DNA of 26,690 nucleotides. It comes from CALOCV01 sp942491955. Its GTDB lineage: Bacteria > Chlamydiota > Chlamydiia > Chlamydiales > CALOCV01. Made by a program: the position numbers and the translations under genes. The DNA lies in assembly GCA_942491955.1 (NCBI GenBank), contig CALOCV010000050.1:1-26690 (forward strand), in the 5' to 3' direction. A model generated the notes under the pieces. The model had not been told where the DNA came from. It did no database searches and saw only the letters and a program-made list of their open reading frames with translations. Below are positions 16,932-25,075 of this stretch, piece after piece (within the stretch, counting starts at the first letter, position 1; each line of letters opens with the position of its first letter).

Positions 16932-17836
16932 CACAAGAATCTTTTCCTCAAGAAAATTTACCCATCGCTGATGCGATCGATCGTGATATCCTCATGCACC
17001 GAGAGGTCCATTTTGGAGGGCAATTCTCCTTCATGATCGACTACTACCAGAAAGGATCGATAGGTATCCATCCTGACTTTACCATCGAACGGATTCTTGC
17101 ACTGCAGCACCTTGAGACAACTCTCTCTCAAAACCTTGCCACAATCTATCTCGATGGTGCCGACGCCGAGAGGGTGGCGAAACAACGAGAAGTGTACAAA
17201 CATTTACGCGATTTGTACGAAAAAGAACGAGGGAAAAAGAGTCCTGGAATCTTGTTAGCCGATTTGATTTTGAGCGAAGAAGAGGACCCTTCTAACGAAA
17301 TTGAGGCCATTGTTGCTGAAAAAGAGATTCTTCTCCCCCTCCTACTCGATCTATTGAGAAATAAAGATTACTACGATCCACTCTCTCCCGGCTATGGATC
17401 AGCCCCCGATCGGGCTGTCCGTTGTTTGCAAAAAATCGGAGACAAGCGAGCCGTCATCGCCCTCTTTGAGGCGATCGGTACCGGGGATTTTTTCGATGAC
17501 GACCAGATTTTTTTGGCTTTGCGTACCATTGGCATTCCAGCAAAAGAATTCCTTCTTCGCGTCGTCGGTGCACAACCGATCACAGAAGACAATGAAAGGG
17601 CCGCCATGGCCCTATCGACGTTCGAACCCGATGAAGAGATCGCCCTGCGCTGCCTCTCTCTGTTGGAAGAGGATGTGATGCGCAATGACCCTTCCCTAGC
17701 CCCTTATCTGCTCTACGCAACGGAATTTCTCGCAGAAACATCCCATCGATCGAGATGGATCGCCTTTCTCAACACAGCATCATTTCCCTCCATTCTCTCT
17801 ACGGACTTGCAAAGGCTCTGCAAGAAGTATGCATGA
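16928..17836 (+). CDS. HEAT-repeat-like protein of unknown function
   Basis: A 302-residue acidic, helical, soluble protein. The C-terminal half (about 130-300) is made of paired helices of HEAT type, for example PDRAVRCLQKIGDKRAVIAL and DDQIFLALRTIGIPAKEFLL, which suggest a protein-binding scaffold. The N-terminal part (FGGQFSFMIDYYQKGSIGI) I do not recognise. The ATG overlaps the lipA stop by 4 bp and the end overlaps the phosphatase start by 8 bp, so it belongs to the same transcript as lpdA-lipA. No enzymatic motif is visible. Confidence 0.8.
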   Translation: MTQESFPQENLPIADAIDRDILMHREVHFGGQFSFMIDYYQKGSIGIHPDFTIERILALQHLETTLSQNLATIYLDGADAERVAKQREVYKHLRDLYEKERGKKSPGILLADLILSEEEDPSNEIEAIVAEKEILLPLLLDLLRNKDYYDPLSPGYGSAPDRAVRCLQKIGDKRAVIALFEAIGTGDFFDDDQIFLALRTIGIPAKEFLLRVVGAQPITEDNERAAMALSTFEPDEEIALRCLSLLEEDVMRNDPSLAPYLLYATEFLAETSHRSRWIAFLNTASFPSILSTDLQRLCKKYA

Positions 17837-18497
17837 AGAAATCGTAGCCGCTTTTGATTTTGATGGAACGATAACGGATCGAGATACTCTCCTTCCCTTT
17901 TTGCACTACACCTTTGGCACATGGCCTTGTTTTTTTTGCATCCTCTCCTCCATCCCCATTTTTTTGGGATGGGTTGTGGGGATGGTTTCGCGACAAGGGG
18001 TCAAAGAGACTCTTCTTTCCCATTTTTTTTCTGGAGTCGACCTCGAAGTGGTGCAACAGTATGCGGAACGTTTTGCAGAAAGAAAATTACCCTCTTATGT
18101 GAAAGCCGAAGCCGTACAACGGCTCCGTTGGCACCAAAAGCACCACCACCGCTGTGTCTTAGTCAGCGCCTCCATTGAAAATTATTTACGCCCTTGGGCT
18201 TCGTCTATGGGGTTTCACGACGTCATCGCCTCCCAATTAGCTATCGATAAAGAAGGGAGGGTGACGGGAAAATTGAAGGGCAAAAATTGTCGAGGAGAGG
18301 AAAAAATTCAGCGCTTGGAGGCTCTTCTTGGACCAAAACAGCGCTATACTCTCTTTGCTTATGGCGATAGCCGTGGGGATGCAGAACTTCTTGCTTTGGC
18401 TGATTACCCTTACTACCGCCTTTTTCCTGTGGAGGAGAATCACAAAACAATACAAAACGATTTTGGACGATCTTTCTCTCGCTACTCGTCTTGTTAA
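17829..18497 (+). CDS. HAD-superfamily phosphatase, subfamily IB
   Basis: The 222-residue protein carries the HAD motifs: I, FDFDGT with nucleophile Asp10 and acid/base Asp12; II, VLVSAS with Ser113; III, a lysine near 159; IV, YGDSRGDAE with Asp180 and Asp184. The family includes phosphoserine phosphatase and phosphatidylglycerophosphatase C. A hydrophobic stretch (WPCFFCILSSIPIFLGWVVG, 32-51) in the cap domain suggests membrane contact and a lipid phosphate substrate like that of PgpC, but this is inference. It is coupled to the HEAT-like gene before it. Confidence 0.88.
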   Translation: MHEEIVAAFDFDGTITDRDTLLPFLHYTFGTWPCFFCILSSIPIFLGWVVGMVSRQGVKETLLSHFFSGVDLEVVQQYAERFAERKLPSYVKAEAVQRLRWHQKHHHRCVLVSASIENYLRPWASSMGFHDVIASQLAIDKEGRVTGKLKGKNCRGEEKIQRLEALLGPKQRYTLFAYGDSRGDAELLALADYPYYRLFPVEENHKTIQNDFGRSFSRYSSC

Positions 18498-18925
18498 CAA
18501 TCGGATATTCCGTTCGTACAGCGTTTTATTTGGCACCTTATTTTCTTCAAAGGGAAGTAGTGACTCCAGAACACCTCTCTTGGTCTGTTTTCCCTGTTTC
18601 TCACGATCGTTATGTTGCTGAGGCGCATTACACCTATTTCGTTGGTGGCAAACGTTTTCAAGGTATTCAACAACTCTCTTATCCTTCATTTCCGAATCCT
18701 TATGGGATTGAACGGCAGCTGGAGGTTCTCGATGGCCACCATCAGAAGGTCTGGTATATGGAGCACAATCCCCGTTACGCCTCTTTAGAAAAAGCATTTC
18801 CTTACAAAATGGCGTTATCGACTATTGCTCTTTGGTGTATACTGGTGTATTTTTTCGGTTTGATTGACCATTTCCAAAAAGGCCACCTAGATGGAGGAAA
18901 TCGCGCTACACGACAAAACGACTGA
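18491..18925 (+). CDS. Small membrane protein of unknown function, start uncertain
   Basis: At least 144 residues, with a hydrophobic segment at each end (LLTIGYSVRTAFYLAPYF and KMALSTIALWCILVYFFGLI) and a polar beta-rich middle (HYTYFVGGKRFQGIQQLSYP; NPYGIERQLEVLDGHHQKVWYMEHNP). This recalls DUF3592-type proteins: two helices with an exported strand-rich loop. There is no ATG; TTG at 18491 is the nearest start, and the same frame is open back to 18404 with a longer first helix (FWTIFLSLLVLLTIGYS), so the N-terminus may lie further upstream inside the phosphatase gene. It overlaps the next gene by 35 bp. Confidence 0.65.
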   Translation: MLTIGYSVRTAFYLAPYFLQREVVTPEHLSWSVFPVSHDRYVAEAHYTYFVGGKRFQGIQQLSYPSFPNPYGIERQLEVLDGHHQKVWYMEHNPRYASLEKAFPYKMALSTIALWCILVYFFGLIDHFQKGHLDGGNRATRQND

Positions 18926-19784
18926 CGGAACCCCTGTCGAAGCCGTTTTTTGTCCCGGAGGAGGGATGAACCTCATCCGTTTCCGCCTCGGGGATATCGA
19001 TCTTATCGATCCCCATACCCGAAATCTATATGAAGAGCGGTTTGCGGGTCTTGGCGCTATGATAGGCCCCCATTTTCACCATCGCATCCCAGAAATCATC
19101 CCTCCTGTTCCTTCAGAAGAGCGTTTTCCGCACATTGCACGTCTTCGTAAAAAAGGAATTAAAGAACCCTTCTCTCATGGAATCGCTCGCTACGCCCCCT
19201 GGAAGGCCGAACGCTCCGGGCAGCAGATTCAATCGATCCTAACAGGACGTGATGAGTGGATGGGAGTTCCTCTTGCGCAACTCGAAGGGCAAGATTTTGT
19301 CATGCATTTCTCTGCTACCCTTGAAAAAGGGGTTTTGTCCCTTTCTCTTTCGGTTGTCAGCGATACCAACTCGGTTGTTGGTTTCCACTACTATTGGCAT
19401 AAAATGGGCAAAACGACACTATCCGCTTCAGTACAACCCGAGATGATAGCAGAAGGAAAAATGCTTCCCATACCTGCCGATTGGGGATATCACGAAGGGA
19501 AGCTCTCTTACTCTGTTGGACCCGATGTCGATGTCACCTTCCATCCCTCTCCTGATCCCTTGCAAGGGGATATCTTGCTCGATACCGAAGCCTATGCTTT
19601 AGCTATCTCTTATACAAGTCCCTCCCAAGAGAATGCCTGGCAATGCTATCACCCGAAAGAAGCTTCTTATGTCTGCATCGAACCCGTCAGTGCAAAAGAT
19701 CCTCGTCATCCCATCCTTAGCGTGAGTGAGGTGCATATGTCTCTAAGAACAGAAGAAAAAAAGAATCTGGAAGGAGAAGGATGA
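18891..19784 (+). CDS. Aldose 1-epimerase / mutarotase-like protein
   Basis: A 297-residue beta-sandwich protein of the galactose mutarotase fold, which interconverts anomers of sugars or sugar phosphates. Supporting segments are the N-terminal RFRLGDIDLIDPHTRNLY, GLGAMIGPHFHHRIPEI, FSHGIARYAPWKAE (with the family's conserved HG after the first catalytic region), and the late WQCYHPKEASYVCIEPVSA, close to the CxEP motif. The assignment is to fold and family; exact sugar and activity are not known. The ATG at 18891 has AAAAAGG eight bases before it. The start of the next gene overlaps the end (ATGA). Confidence 0.82.
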   Translation: MEEIALHDKTTDGTPVEAVFCPGGGMNLIRFRLGDIDLIDPHTRNLYEERFAGLGAMIGPHFHHRIPEIIPPVPSEERFPHIARLRKKGIKEPFSHGIARYAPWKAERSGQQIQSILTGRDEWMGVPLAQLEGQDFVMHFSATLEKGVLSLSLSVVSDTNSVVGFHYYWHKMGKTTLSASVQPEMIAEGKMLPIPADWGYHEGKLSYSVGPDVDVTFHPSPDPLQGDILLDTEAYALAISYTSPSQENAWQCYHPKEASYVCIEPVSAKDPRHPILSVSEVHMSLRTEEKKNLEGEG

Positions 19785-20896
19785 AACACAAATGGACCCT
19801 TTGGCCGATCTATGTAGCGGCATTTTATTTTCTGCCTCTCCTATTCGCTTCAGGCTATGTCGCTTGGATGATACCGATACAACAATCTTGGCCCTTTTTT
19901 ATGACAACCCTCGCTATTGCTTCCTTTGGTTCCGTCTTGGCAATCAGTTGGGGATATTTTGTCCAAGAAGAATTGGGCTATCGACCCAAGAACAAGCAGG
20001 TCTCTTTTCCCCTTGGTGATGACATCCTCAAAGGCTATCAAGAAAAAATCAATGAACTCGATATGGCTCTTGAAGAAGAACAGGAACAACGACGTTCATT
20101 GGAGACCGTTCTTGAAAAACAGAAAACTCTTTTCCAAGAACAAGCAAAGGAAAAAAATGAACACCTTGGAGGAATCCAGGGGACAATCGATCGGTTGCAA
20201 AAAGAGAATGAGAAAAAAGAACGCTACGCCGTACAGCTAGAGAACCGCATCCGAGACCTCAGCTACGAAATCAAAACACTCCTTCAATTGGCCAATATCG
20301 ATGAAGAAGAGAGGGAAGAAATCCCCTATGCCACTGCAAGAGCAACAACTACAACACAAGAAACAACAGCTTCGTATGCAGGGACACAATGCGAAGAACC
20401 TGCCCTTGCTGTCATCTATAAAAAACCGCTCCACATGACGCATCATCAAGCCTCTCTCCTTCTCCAGCGATGCATTGATATGGCACAAAAGATGACAGGC
20501 TCTCAATACCTAGGATACCGTGGTTCTCGCATGGGAGAGTATGGTTCTCAGGCCTATACTCTCGACCTTCGCCACCTGTTTGAAAGGCTTCGCATGGAGG
20601 GAGGTGGTATTCTCATTGTTTACTCAAGACAAGAAGGAAAGGTCCTTTACGTGAGTGAAGAGGTACGCGACTGGCTCGGTTGGAATGCAGAAAAATTCGC
20701 TCAAAACTTCCCCTTCCTCGTCCAGGAGGGATACGAAGGGTGGGAACGCGCTCTCTCTTCCATCTCCCAAACAAAAGAGGTTAGTGTCGAACTGATTCTC
20801 AAAACAAAAAATGGTGACGATACCACCGTCCGATGCCAACTCAGTCTTATTCCAACGGGTCTCTTCAAAGGCTATTTGCTCGGCGTTCTCTATTAG
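19781..20896 (+). CDS. Membrane-anchored coiled-coil protein with C-terminal PAS-like domain
   Basis: The 371-residue protein starts with two membrane helices (about 8-29 and 36-58). A long charged coiled coil follows (about 82-175, rich in Glu, Lys, Gln), then a threonine-rich linker (ARATTTTQETT). The final ~100 residues look like a PAS sensory fold: GGILIVYSRQEGKVLYVSEE, VRDWLGWNAEKF, then strands ending in LIPTGLFKGYLLGVLY. There is no kinase or other output domain. It may sense something at the membrane or act as a scaffold; I cannot assign a function. It is the last gene of the run beginning at lpdA. Confidence 0.8.
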   Translation: MKHKWTLWPIYVAAFYFLPLLFASGYVAWMIPIQQSWPFFMTTLAIASFGSVLAISWGYFVQEELGYRPKNKQVSFPLGDDILKGYQEKINELDMALEEEQEQRRSLETVLEKQKTLFQEQAKEKNEHLGGIQGTIDRLQKENEKKERYAVQLENRIRDLSYEIKTLLQLANIDEEEREEIPYATARATTTTQETTASYAGTQCEEPALAVIYKKPLHMTHHQASLLLQRCIDMAQKMTGSQYLGYRGSRMGEYGSQAYTLDLRHLFERLRMEGGGILIVYSRQEGKVLYVSEEVRDWLGWNAEKFAQNFPFLVQEGYEGWERALSSISQTKEVSVELILKTKNGDDTTVRCQLSLIPTGLFKGYLLGVLY

Positions 20897-20919
20897 AACC
20901 ATTAGACTTCTTTCGAAAC

Positions 20920-20939
20920 AGGATAAATTTATTTACCCT
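20920..20939. terminator. Weak AT-rich hairpin between convergent genes
   Basis: AGGATAAA and TTTACCCT pair with one mismatch around a 4-base loop in the 56-bp gap between two convergent genes. The stem is too AT-rich, and lacks a following T-run, to be a confident terminator. Confidence 0.2.
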
Positions 20940-20952
20940 ATTTGGTATTACG

Positions 20953-21597
20953 TCACTCATTGAGTAGGATCGCTAAAAAGGTTGTATACCCTCTATAAAT
21001 GAGAGAAATAGCATGTTCCCAAAAACACTGTTTTTGGAGTAAAGGATTGGTTTTTTCATATATTTCATTGATAATGAATTTTTTTTGTTTATCATTGCGA
21101 AAAAAATCAACCGAATTCCCATTCCACTCGAAGTAGGCAAATGGCCATGAAGCAAGCCACTCTTCAACACGGGTCGATCCCCTAAACGTTCTTGCGTCTA
21201 ACAACCACACAACGCGCCAACCTATCGAATAATACCCCAATGTTCTTTGGGCCACTTCCCATGCCGAAATGGGAGAACATTGCACCTCAAAAATCATTTT
21301 CTCTTTTCTCCAAACGACATCGGCTATCCGTTGGATCTGTGGGAATGCAACCTCCATTTCACTGGTATTACCTAACTGGTCAAGCAACCATTCTTGAGTA
21401 AAGAGATGTTCTTCGCTCTTTCCCGACTGTCGACAAGAAGAGGCGCTACGCAGATGAAAGAAATGGGATCGCCTCTGCTTTCCCCCCTCACGGATGCGAA
21501 CAGCTCCTTTGCATTCATAGCAATGATAATCGTGCTGCTTGTGAGCCACAGTCGCAGCAATTCTTCTTTTATGTGTGTCTAAAGCAAAAAGAGACAT
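20953..21597 (-). CDS. CoiA-like competence/nuclease family protein
   Basis: CoiA-type proteins are needed for processing of DNA taken up during natural transformation in Gram-positive bacteria. This 214-residue protein has the family layout: a zinc-binding CYEC (26-29) with SHFFH (44-48), then the nuclease-like segment RIADVVW (Asp93) ... FEVQCSPIS (Glu104, Gln106), a D-ExQ variant of the PD-(D/E)xK core, followed by RTLGYYSIGWRVVWLLD. It is shorter than the Bacillus protein (about 370). It lies 41 bp downstream of the 632-residue unknown, so it may share a transcript with rluB. A role in DNA uptake in this organism is inference. Confidence 0.8.
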   Translation of the reverse strand: MSLFALDTHKRRIAATVAHKQHDYHCYECKGAVRIREGGKQRRSHFFHLRSASSCRQSGKSEEHLFTQEWLLDQLGNTSEMEVAFPQIQRIADVVWRKEKMIFEVQCSPISAWEVAQRTLGYYSIGWRVVWLLDARTFRGSTRVEEWLASWPFAYFEWNGNSVDFFRNDKQKKFIINEIYEKTNPLLQKQCFWEHAISLIYRGYTTFLAILLNE

Positions 21598-21638
21598 TCT
21601 TTACACCAATAGGTTAACCTCTCTTCGCTCTTGCCACG

Positions 21639-23537
21639 TTATGCCAAGGCGGAATGGGGTGTCGTTGTTTCTTCATTGACCAGAGCGGTTTTTCGGAAAA
21701 AGCGGTTCCGGAAGTATTTTTCTATTTCCTGCGTTAACAAAGCAATAGGATCTTCAATGCGATGAAAAGAAGGAGCCGTATAAAGGGCCAACTCCCGCTC
21801 CCATTGCATCTCAATCATCTCGCGGTAGGAATGAAGGGGGATCTCCTCCGCGGTCTCCATCTCTTCGATGAAATTTTCCACTTGCTGTAAAGCAACCGTT
21901 AAAAGCTTTCGACCAAAATCATTGATTAAAGGCGGGGTAAAATCCATTTTCTCCGACATCTCCTGCAATACAATGGGATGAGAGGCTTCGCCTAACCGCT
22001 TCCCTATAAAAAGAATGTACTCGATCAATGCCTTCTTTTTAGGTTCATGCTCTTCGTAAAGTGCATTCTGTAACATCCGAATGGCGTACTCCCTCTCTTC
22101 AAAGAAAATCTGCGATGCATATGCCGCCTTCTGTTGAGGGTCTCCCTTCATCCACTTTTGACCACTGAATGTCAACCACTCTTGGGAAAGCTTCTCAAAC
22201 GGTTGCTGAATGAAAGACTCGCGAATCACCTCCTGAACGCGCGTAAGTACAGCGAAGGGATATTGATGTTCGTAAAGTGAGGAATAAAAATCCTCAATCA
22301 ATGCTTTTTCGTTCAACGAAAATGAAGGGGAGTGACTCGCATGGATGATCGCTTCTGTCACCTGCTGATGACGAGAAATAAAATGCTTTTTTTCCCGTTG
22401 ATAGATCTCTCTTCGTCGGGCTAATAACTGTTTCGCACGACGGTTGTAAGCTCCTTTGGGGAGAAGAGCATGCGCAAGATCGATTTTTTTTTTCGATAAA
22501 GCCTGAAAAAGCGGAAGTTTATGAGGACGAAGCGGGTGTGAAAGAATCAAAGCATCAGCAAGAGCCCATGATGTTTGCGAAGGGTGAGGATACCCCGTCT
22601 GCATCGCCTTAGAAGTGAGACGAAAGCTTCCAACAATCGGTAAAAAGCGGTTCTCTCGATGCTCCTGAGTAAATGACCCCGTACAACAAATCGTCTCTCC
22701 AGGAAAAGGGAATACCGTTTGACTCAAAGAAAAAAGAGAGGGTTTGCTTTGATCGCGAAACACTTCAATCGGTGTCTCTCTAACAAGAAGAAGAGCTTCG
22801 GGGATTGTCGTTGTGGGTAAGGCGTGTTTGCCAATGAGCGTGATCGCCTTCATCCGGAAGATATCTAAAATTTGACTAGGCGCTTCTTCATCGGGAGCTG
22901 TTTTGAGCTCTTCTCGTAAGAATTGCGATGCAGGATGGAGACTTACGTGGTAATCAGAAAGAGTCTTACTCCTTTCTCGTACCTCTCCTTGTGAGAAAAC
23001 ATCGGCTACAGCTGTCGGTTTTGTGATGCTAATCGCCGCTTTCTTTAGATCCCCATCAATGTCCCACCCATTTTTTTTAGAAAAAAAATGGACGATGCGA
23101 TCCTTCCAACTATTCTTAGGCTCATTGATTTTTCGAATGATAGCATTACACCGATGGATCGTCTCTAATGCTCCTTTCGCCCACTCCCTCTCTTCTTGCC
23201 CACCATCGATGCAGTGGTCAATCATGCGATAATGGCTTTTTACAATGTCAATCGCTTCTAATAACTCTTGCAAAATCCGCTGGCGTTTGTTCTCTTGACG
23301 TTCCCTCTCTTCTCCATTAAAAAGAGCCCGACGAAAACACTCCATCAATGTCTTTCTTTTGCTGCGTTGGATGGGAGAAGATACAACAAGCTCTTCGTTG
23401 ACAATATCCAAACTCTGTAGGTCATAATGCGTCGATGAAGCCTTGGCAAAGAGCTCGAGCTTGCGTATCGCTTTTTCTAGCGAAGCGGCCGGTTTAGAAA
23501 GAGCTTCTTCTTTCTTTTCCGATAACGCGTCTTCCAT
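21639..23537 (-). CDS. Unrecognised 632-residue protein
   Basis: No family recognised. The frame is open to 23600, but the start is placed at the ATG at 23537 (MEDALSEKKEEALSKPAASL) because the upstream part overlaps rluB and a purine-rich AACGAGAGTAAG precedes this codon. The protein is large, charged and mainly helical, with a strand-rich segment in the middle (FSLSQTVFPFPGETICCTGSF, FLPIVGSFRLTSKAM). There is no signal peptide or membrane helix. The region after it (QREKKHFISRHQQVTEAIIH) is coiled-coil-like. It sits where C. trachomatis has CT724 in the rluB neighbourhood, but I see no evidence for homology. A cytoplasmic or secreted structural protein are both possible. Confidence 0.8.
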   Translation of the reverse strand: MEDALSEKKEEALSKPAASLEKAIRKLELFAKASSTHYDLQSLDIVNEELVVSSPIQRSKRKTLMECFRRALFNGEERERQENKRQRILQELLEAIDIVKSHYRMIDHCIDGGQEEREWAKGALETIHRCNAIIRKINEPKNSWKDRIVHFFSKKNGWDIDGDLKKAAISITKPTAVADVFSQGEVRERSKTLSDYHVSLHPASQFLREELKTAPDEEAPSQILDIFRMKAITLIGKHALPTTTIPEALLLVRETPIEVFRDQSKPSLFSLSQTVFPFPGETICCTGSFTQEHRENRFLPIVGSFRLTSKAMQTGYPHPSQTSWALADALILSHPLRPHKLPLFQALSKKKIDLAHALLPKGAYNRRAKQLLARRREIYQREKKHFISRHQQVTEAIIHASHSPSFSLNEKALIEDFYSSLYEHQYPFAVLTRVQEVIRESFIQQPFEKLSQEWLTFSGQKWMKGDPQQKAAYASQIFFEEREYAIRMLQNALYEEHEPKKKALIEYILFIGKRLGEASHPIVLQEMSEKMDFTPPLINDFGRKLLTVALQQVENFIEEMETAEEIPLHSYREMIEMQWERELALYTAPSFHRIEDPIALLTQEIEKYFRNRFFRKTALVNEETTTPHSALA

Positions 23538-23560
23538 GGGTCTTACTCTCGTTGAGAGGG

Positions 23561-24277
23561 TTAGAACAAAGAAAGCTCTTTCTGGGTCAATGGGCGCCAT
23601 TCGCCCAGTGCAAGAGTTCCTAGGCGTAAAGCCCCTACTCGAGTGCGGACTAAGGACCGCACCTCTAATCCGACGTGTGCGAGTAAAAGGCGTACTTCAT
23701 GCTTTTTCCCTTCGGTAACAATGAGTTTTACCGTCCCTTTTCGCACTTTTTCGACTCGAAAAGGACGTATCCAGTCACCTTCAATACGGGCTCCTTGAGA
23801 GAGCTGCTGCAGATGTTCCGTAGTGATCTCACAATCGGTCTTTGCGATGTACTCTTTTTTGACCCCATAAGAGGGGTGGATCACCCTTTGAGCAAAATAC
23901 CCATCATTAGTAAGAAGAAGCAATCCTTCTGTCTCCTTGTCGAGCCGGCCAATGGTAAATAACCGTTTTGGTTCGTCCTCGAAAAGATCCAGAACGATGC
24001 GCTCTTTTCCTCGACGTTGTGCAGAACAGAGGTACCCCTTTGGCTTGTTGAGAAGATAATATACCTTCTCCTCCTCTTGCTCGATCATCTTGCCATCCAC
24101 CTCGACACGATCACAAGCATAAGAGACGGGAAACTGAGGTTGAGTGACCACCTTGCCGTTCACACGGACGCGTCCCTTCTGAATCCAGTCTTCGCAGACT
24201 CGGCGCGAAGCGACCCCCGACCGAGAGAGGGTTTTACTCAGACGCTGAGAAGATTCTTGTTTTTTGTCTTCGTTCAT
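23561..24277 (-). CDS. rluB: Pseudouridine synthase, RsuA/RluB/RluE/RluF family
   Basis: This enzyme isomerises a specific uridine in ribosomal RNA (23S U2605 for RluB in E. coli). The 238 residues contain an N-terminal S4 RNA-binding domain (RLSKTLSRSGVASRR to about 60), the core motif GRLDKETEGLLLLTNDG with catalytic Asp113, LNKPKGYLCS, and the C-terminal KKHEVRLLLAHVGLEVRSLVR. Target uridine cannot be told from sequence alone; neighbourhood matches C. trachomatis CT723. It is divergent from gpmA. Confidence 0.93.
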   Translation of the reverse strand: MNEDKKQESSQRLSKTLSRSGVASRRVCEDWIQKGRVRVNGKVVTQPQFPVSYACDRVEVDGKMIEQEEEKVYYLLNKPKGYLCSAQRRGKERIVLDLFEDEPKRLFTIGRLDKETEGLLLLTNDGYFAQRVIHPSYGVKKEYIAKTDCEITTEHLQQLSQGARIEGDWIRPFRVEKVRKGTVKLIVTEGKKHEVRLLLAHVGLEVRSLVRTRVGALRLGTLALGEWRPLTQKELSLF

Positions 24278-24336
24278 ACAAAACTCACCAGGAAGATTTT
24301 ATTTTGTTTTTTCATTTTATGCAATCAAAGAGAAGA

Positions 24337-24365
24337 TTGAGAGGAAAGGGGTTTTGCGCTAGAAT
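24337..24365 (+). promoter_or_regulatory. gpmA: Sigma-66/70 promoter for gpmA-nifS-nifU
   Basis: TTGAGA (24337-24342), a 17-bp spacer and TAGAAT (24360-24365): each box differs from consensus at one position. Transcription would start near 24372, about 23 bp before the gpmA ATG. No other good promoter was seen before the three-gene run. Confidence 0.6.
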
Positions 24366-24394
24366 GGAGGAATCTTTTTTAATGCGAGTTTTTT

Positions 24395-25070
24395 ATGGCA
24401 ATGTTAATTTTAATGCGACATGGCGAATCTAGATGCGATCAAACGGAATCTTTTCACCGGATGGGTCGATGTCCCCCTATCCGATAAGGGAATCGAAGAG
24501 GCAATTCAAGCGGGAAAAGACATCAAAGATATCCCTGTCGATCTCATCATCACAACAACTCTTATCCGTGCCCAAATGACCGCTCTTCTAGCCATGGCAC
24601 ATCACAATTCAGGCAAAGTACCCATCATCATCCATCCCGAAGGAGAAGAACATTCCGAATGGCGAACGATCTATAACGAAGAGACAAAGCGAGAAACCAT
24701 TCCCGTCTACTGCGCCTGGGAACTCAACGAAAGAATGTACGGTGAACTCCAAGGCCTCAATAAAGCAGAAATGGCCGAAAAATACGGAGCAGAACAGGTC
24801 CATATTTGGAGAAGAAGTTATAACACCCCTCCTCCCAAAGGGGAGAGCTTGAAGATGACAGCAGAACGATCCATCCCCTACTTTAACCAGAAAATCGTCC
24901 CCCTGCTAAAAGAGGGGAAAAATATCCTCGTCTCCGCACACGGCAACTCCCTCCGATCGATCATCATGGAACTCGACGGCCTCACCAAAGAAGAGGTCCT
25001 CCAACTCGAAATCCCCACCGGTAAACCCATTCTGTACGAATATACCGAAGGGACCATTCATAAAGTATAA
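24395..25070 (+). CDS. gpmA: 2,3-bisphosphoglycerate-dependent phosphoglycerate mutase, frameshifted near N-terminus
   Basis: The enzyme interconverts 3- and 2-phosphoglycerate in glycolysis. The frame starting at 24420 gives 216 residues from NLFTGWVDVPLSDKGIEEA onward, including NERMYGELQG and SAHGNSLR, but lacks the catalytic phospho-histidine. That segment, MAMLILMRHGES (RHG motif at residues 8-10), is encoded at 24395-24430 in another frame. Removing one G at 24445-24446 joins them as RHGESRCDQTNLFTGW, which matches the spacing of the family exactly and gives 225 residues. Because the product is a core glycolytic enzyme and the rest is intact, the extra base is probably an assembly error; if real, the enzyme would be dead. 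In C. trachomatis the gene is CT722. Confidence 0.93.
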
Positions 25071-25075
25071 GCTCC

